Shown: piece after piece, positions 25,266 to 26,522 of the stretch
Layout of the letters: every line of letters begins with the position of its first letter
Position numbering within the stretch: position 1 is the first letter of the stretch
Source: Chitinophagaceae bacterium
GTDB lineage: Bacteria; Bacteroidota; Bacteroidia; Chitinophagales; Chitinophagaceae
DNA length: 26,522 nucleotides
Reading direction: 5' to 3'
NCBI GenBank assembly: GCA_026785745.1
Contig: JAJAZO010000243.1
Coordinates: 1 to 26,522 of the forward strand
Made by a program: the position numbers and the translations under genes
Notes under the pieces: model-generated
What the model was told of the DNA's origin: nothing
Databases searched by the model: none
What the model saw: only the letters and a program-made list of their open reading frames with translations

Positions 25266-26048
25266 TTACTGAATGATTGGAATAGTTCGAATCTGGTTTT
25301 CTGCCACAGCTCTCATTATTCCTTTAAATCTTATTGGAATATCAGATTTGCTTTTCAAGCTAAATCTTATTGGAAAGCCAGGCATAGTTGGTTTTGAAAT
25401 ATAAAAATAGAAACCATTGCATTTATAATTAGCTCCATCATTCACATCTCTAACAAATTTTTCGCCAGTAGGATACAGTAGTTCCTTACATTCACAATCT
25501 ACTTCCGTCTCTTCATTTTCAACTAGCACAATATACTTTGACATAGGTTCCAGATAAGTTTCTGCTTTAACTTCAATTTGAATTTCTTTGTCGGGAATAA
25601 GAATTGAAAGATATCCCCTCACATTTTGATATGTCTGATGTTGTGGAAGAAAAGTATTCTGTTTATTTATTACATCTACCATTTGTTTAAATGCGAAGTC
25701 CAGACCGTTTGCAAAAACGTCAATGTATAAAGTTTGTAATAAAATTGTAGGCATCAAGCAATCATCTAACTTAACTGGAATTAATTTAACCTTATTTTGA
25801 GTCGCTATATACAATGCGTTTTGCCATTCAAGTTTCACCATATTACTGGCGAGGCTATTTTTTGAGACGAAAAAGAAAAAGAACTCGCATTGCTCTAAAC
25901 CTTGATTCATTTTATCAATGATTCCTTCTCCTGGTTGCATAGACCAGCTATCGTAAAAAACATTTTCCATTCCATATACTTCTGATAACTTTATTGCAAT
26001 AGGTTCGACTATTGGTTTGTCCTTCCAGTTATGGCTTAAAAATATCAT
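25266..26048 (-). CDS. TIR domain protein with unassigned beta-rich C-terminal domain
   Basis: The 260-residue protein has an N-terminal TIR domain (residues 1-130): MIFLSHNWKDK is the first strand with the SHxxKD box A, NVFYDSWSMQPGEGI the BB-loop region, and FFFFFVSKNSLASNMVKLEWQNAL the strand plus helix carrying the putative NADase catalytic Glu74. LIPVKLDDC completes the core. Residues about 140-260 are beta-rich, with GYLSILIPDKEIQIEV, SKYIVLVENEETEVD, NGFYFYISKP and PIRFSLKSKSDIPIRFKG; I cannot assign this part to a family. Bacterial TIR proteins of this kind usually act in antiphage NAD+ depletion or signalling, with the second domain as sensor. No Thoeris ThsA or other partner gene is visible. 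The DNA looks more AT-rich than gcvT next door, hinting at acquisition. Confidence 0.88.
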   Translation of the reverse strand: MIFLSHNWKDKPIVEPIAIKLSEVYGMENVFYDSWSMQPGEGIIDKMNQGLEQCEFFFFFVSKNSLASNMVKLEWQNALYIATQNKVKLIPVKLDDCLMPTILLQTLYIDVFANGLDFAFKQMVDVINKQNTFLPQHQTYQNVRGYLSILIPDKEIQIEVKAETYLEPMSKYIVLVENEETEVDCECKELLYPTGEKFVRDVNDGANYKCNGFYFYISKPTMPGFPIRFSLKSKSDIPIRFKGIMRAVAENQIRTIPIIQ

Positions 26049-26166
26049 AAAAGCTACTTAAATATTTCGTACAACTCTGTAATTTACACAACTTCTTCTA
26101 TAAAAACAGACCGATAACCACTATAAGATTATACAAGAAACAATCTCATTTTACTCTCTCATCCTT

Positions 26167-26174
26167 TATTTTTG
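26167..26174 (+). promoter_or_regulatory. -7 box of the comB promoter
   Basis: TATTTTTG fits TAnnTTTG and lies 10 bases before the comB ATG. A clear -33 box is not visible. Confidence 0.4.
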
Positions 26175-26184
26175 CTGTACAACT

Positions 26185-26358
26185 ATGAGCAACAAACCCA
26201 CCCTCCATACATCTCTTTCACCGGCATTGTTACACTTATATGATTTAAGCAACAGCGTTGTCGTTATCATAGATGTGTTCCGGGCTACATCCACTATTGC
26301 TTCTGCATTATATAATGGTGCAAAATGTGTAATCCCGGTTGATTTAGTGCCTGGGTAA
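26185..26358 (+). pseudogene. comB: comB (2-phosphosulfolactate phosphatase) 5' fragment
   Basis: The 57-codon ORF begins like ComB: SNSVVVIIDVFRATSTIASALYNGAKCVIPVD, with the IDVFRAT metal/substrate-binding motif at residues 29-35. ComB dephosphorylates 2-phosphosulfolactate, a step of coenzyme M-type sulfonate metabolism; the bacterial family members may have other substrates. Full-length ComB is about 240 residues. Here the homology stops after VIPVD, and four residues later a TAA follows. Downstream DNA in any plus frame does not continue the family. The gene is thus cut off, apparently by foreign DNA beginning close to 26344. Its own promoter box is intact. Confidence 0.75.
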
Positions 26359-26460
26359 TCTAAATCAGTATAACATCGGCGGTGTTACGGAAGGCCAAAA
26401 ATAGTGTGTGAGAGTTGTGTGGTTTGCATCAAAGCAAACAAACGATACCCGTATTGTAAT
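26341..26460. other. Hairpin-rich segment at the comB break
   Basis: Several inverted repeats crowd this stretch. GATTTAG/CTAAATC is at 26341-26366. TAACATCGGCGGTGTTA is a short dyad around 26372-26388. GTTTGC/GCAAAC is at 26422-26439. Near 26442-26457, ACGATAC and GTATTGT pair with one mismatch. The arrangement starts where comB homology ends and precedes the stop of a minus-strand gene. It could be a cassette recombination site, a transposon end or a bidirectional terminator. No coding sequence was recognised in it. Confidence 0.4.
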
Positions 26461-26522
26461 TTAAATATCAAGCACAACAACCAGATTCTTTTTTATAGAT
26501 TCTATTTCTCTCTGACTAAGAC
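26461..26522 (-). CDS. C-terminal tail of an unknown minus-strand gene
   Basis: One reverse frame is open from the window edge to a TAA at 26461-26463 and reads LSQREIESIKKNLVVVLDI. The other two reverse frames hit stops within the first seven codons. It looks like the end of a coding sequence, but 19 residues are too few to name it. A hairpin just beyond the stop could be its terminator. Confidence 0.3.
   Translation of the reverse strand, partial: LSQREIESIKKNLVVVLDI

Noticed and set aside
25075..25272. 65-residue plus-strand ORF across the palindrome
   Set aside because: It reads through a perfect palindrome, has no recognisable domain or promoter, and overlaps the end of the TIR gene.
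25266..26048. Complete Thoeris system
   Set aside because: Only a TIR gene is present, it carries an extra C-terminal domain, and no ThsA-like SIR2 or other effector gene is nearby.

Overview
The window reads as chromosomal DNA of a Bacteroidota bacterium, most like the Chitinophagaceae. The supporting signs are moderately AT-rich coding, almost exclusive TAA/TGA stops, no strong Shine-Dalgarno sequences, several TAnnTTTG-type -7 promoter boxes close to start codons, many signal peptides ending in AQ or SQ, and typical families of that phylum (DUF262, choice-of-anchor I lipoprotein, TPR-CHAT proteins, PadR plus PspC, DUF3089). No rRNA, tRNA or CRISPR array was recognised.

Left part (1-7.4 kb). 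A DUF262 (GmrSD-type) defence gene runs off the left edge and overlaps a short upstream ORF that looks like a remnant. Then come, on the minus strand, a secreted alpha/beta hydrolase and an NAD(P)-binding SDR-like protein, divergent from murB. Next is a truncated outer-membrane-like gene, a complete IS200-type element, and a convergent lipoprotein gene that is also truncated. Both flanking genes lose their 3' ends at the element, which suggests a deletion between two former IS copies. asnS follows, with an in-frame TAG inside an otherwise intact reading frame.

Middle (7.5-17.2 kb). Three tandem paralogues encode exported proteins with 9, 9 and 13 kinesin-light-chain-type TPR repeats followed by a C-terminal CHAT caspase-like domain with intact His and Cys. 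The length differences are almost exactly whole TPR units, and genes 1 and 2 share near-identical DNA near the catalytic Cys and the C-terminus, as expected for gene conversion.

Right part (17.2-26.5 kb). A convergent minus-strand pair encodes a DUF3089 lipoprotein hydrolase and a polytopic GT-C-like membrane protein. Divergent from it is a PadR regulator with a dyad embracing its own promoter, a two-PspC-domain envelope protein and a DUF4440 lipoprotein, closed by a clear terminator. gcvT and an SRPBCC protein follow. The window ends in accessory DNA: a TIR protein with an unassigned beta-rich C-terminal domain, a comB gene cut off after about 52 native codons, a hairpin-rich stretch and the C-terminal tail of an unknown minus-strand gene.

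The housekeeping genes (murB, asnS, gcvT, comB) form a backbone interrupted by defence-like and mobile insertions at both ends. The TPR-CHAT cluster is the largest unusual system and the best candidate for undescribed biology; the asnS amber codon and the two-sided IS scar are the most directly checkable anomalies.
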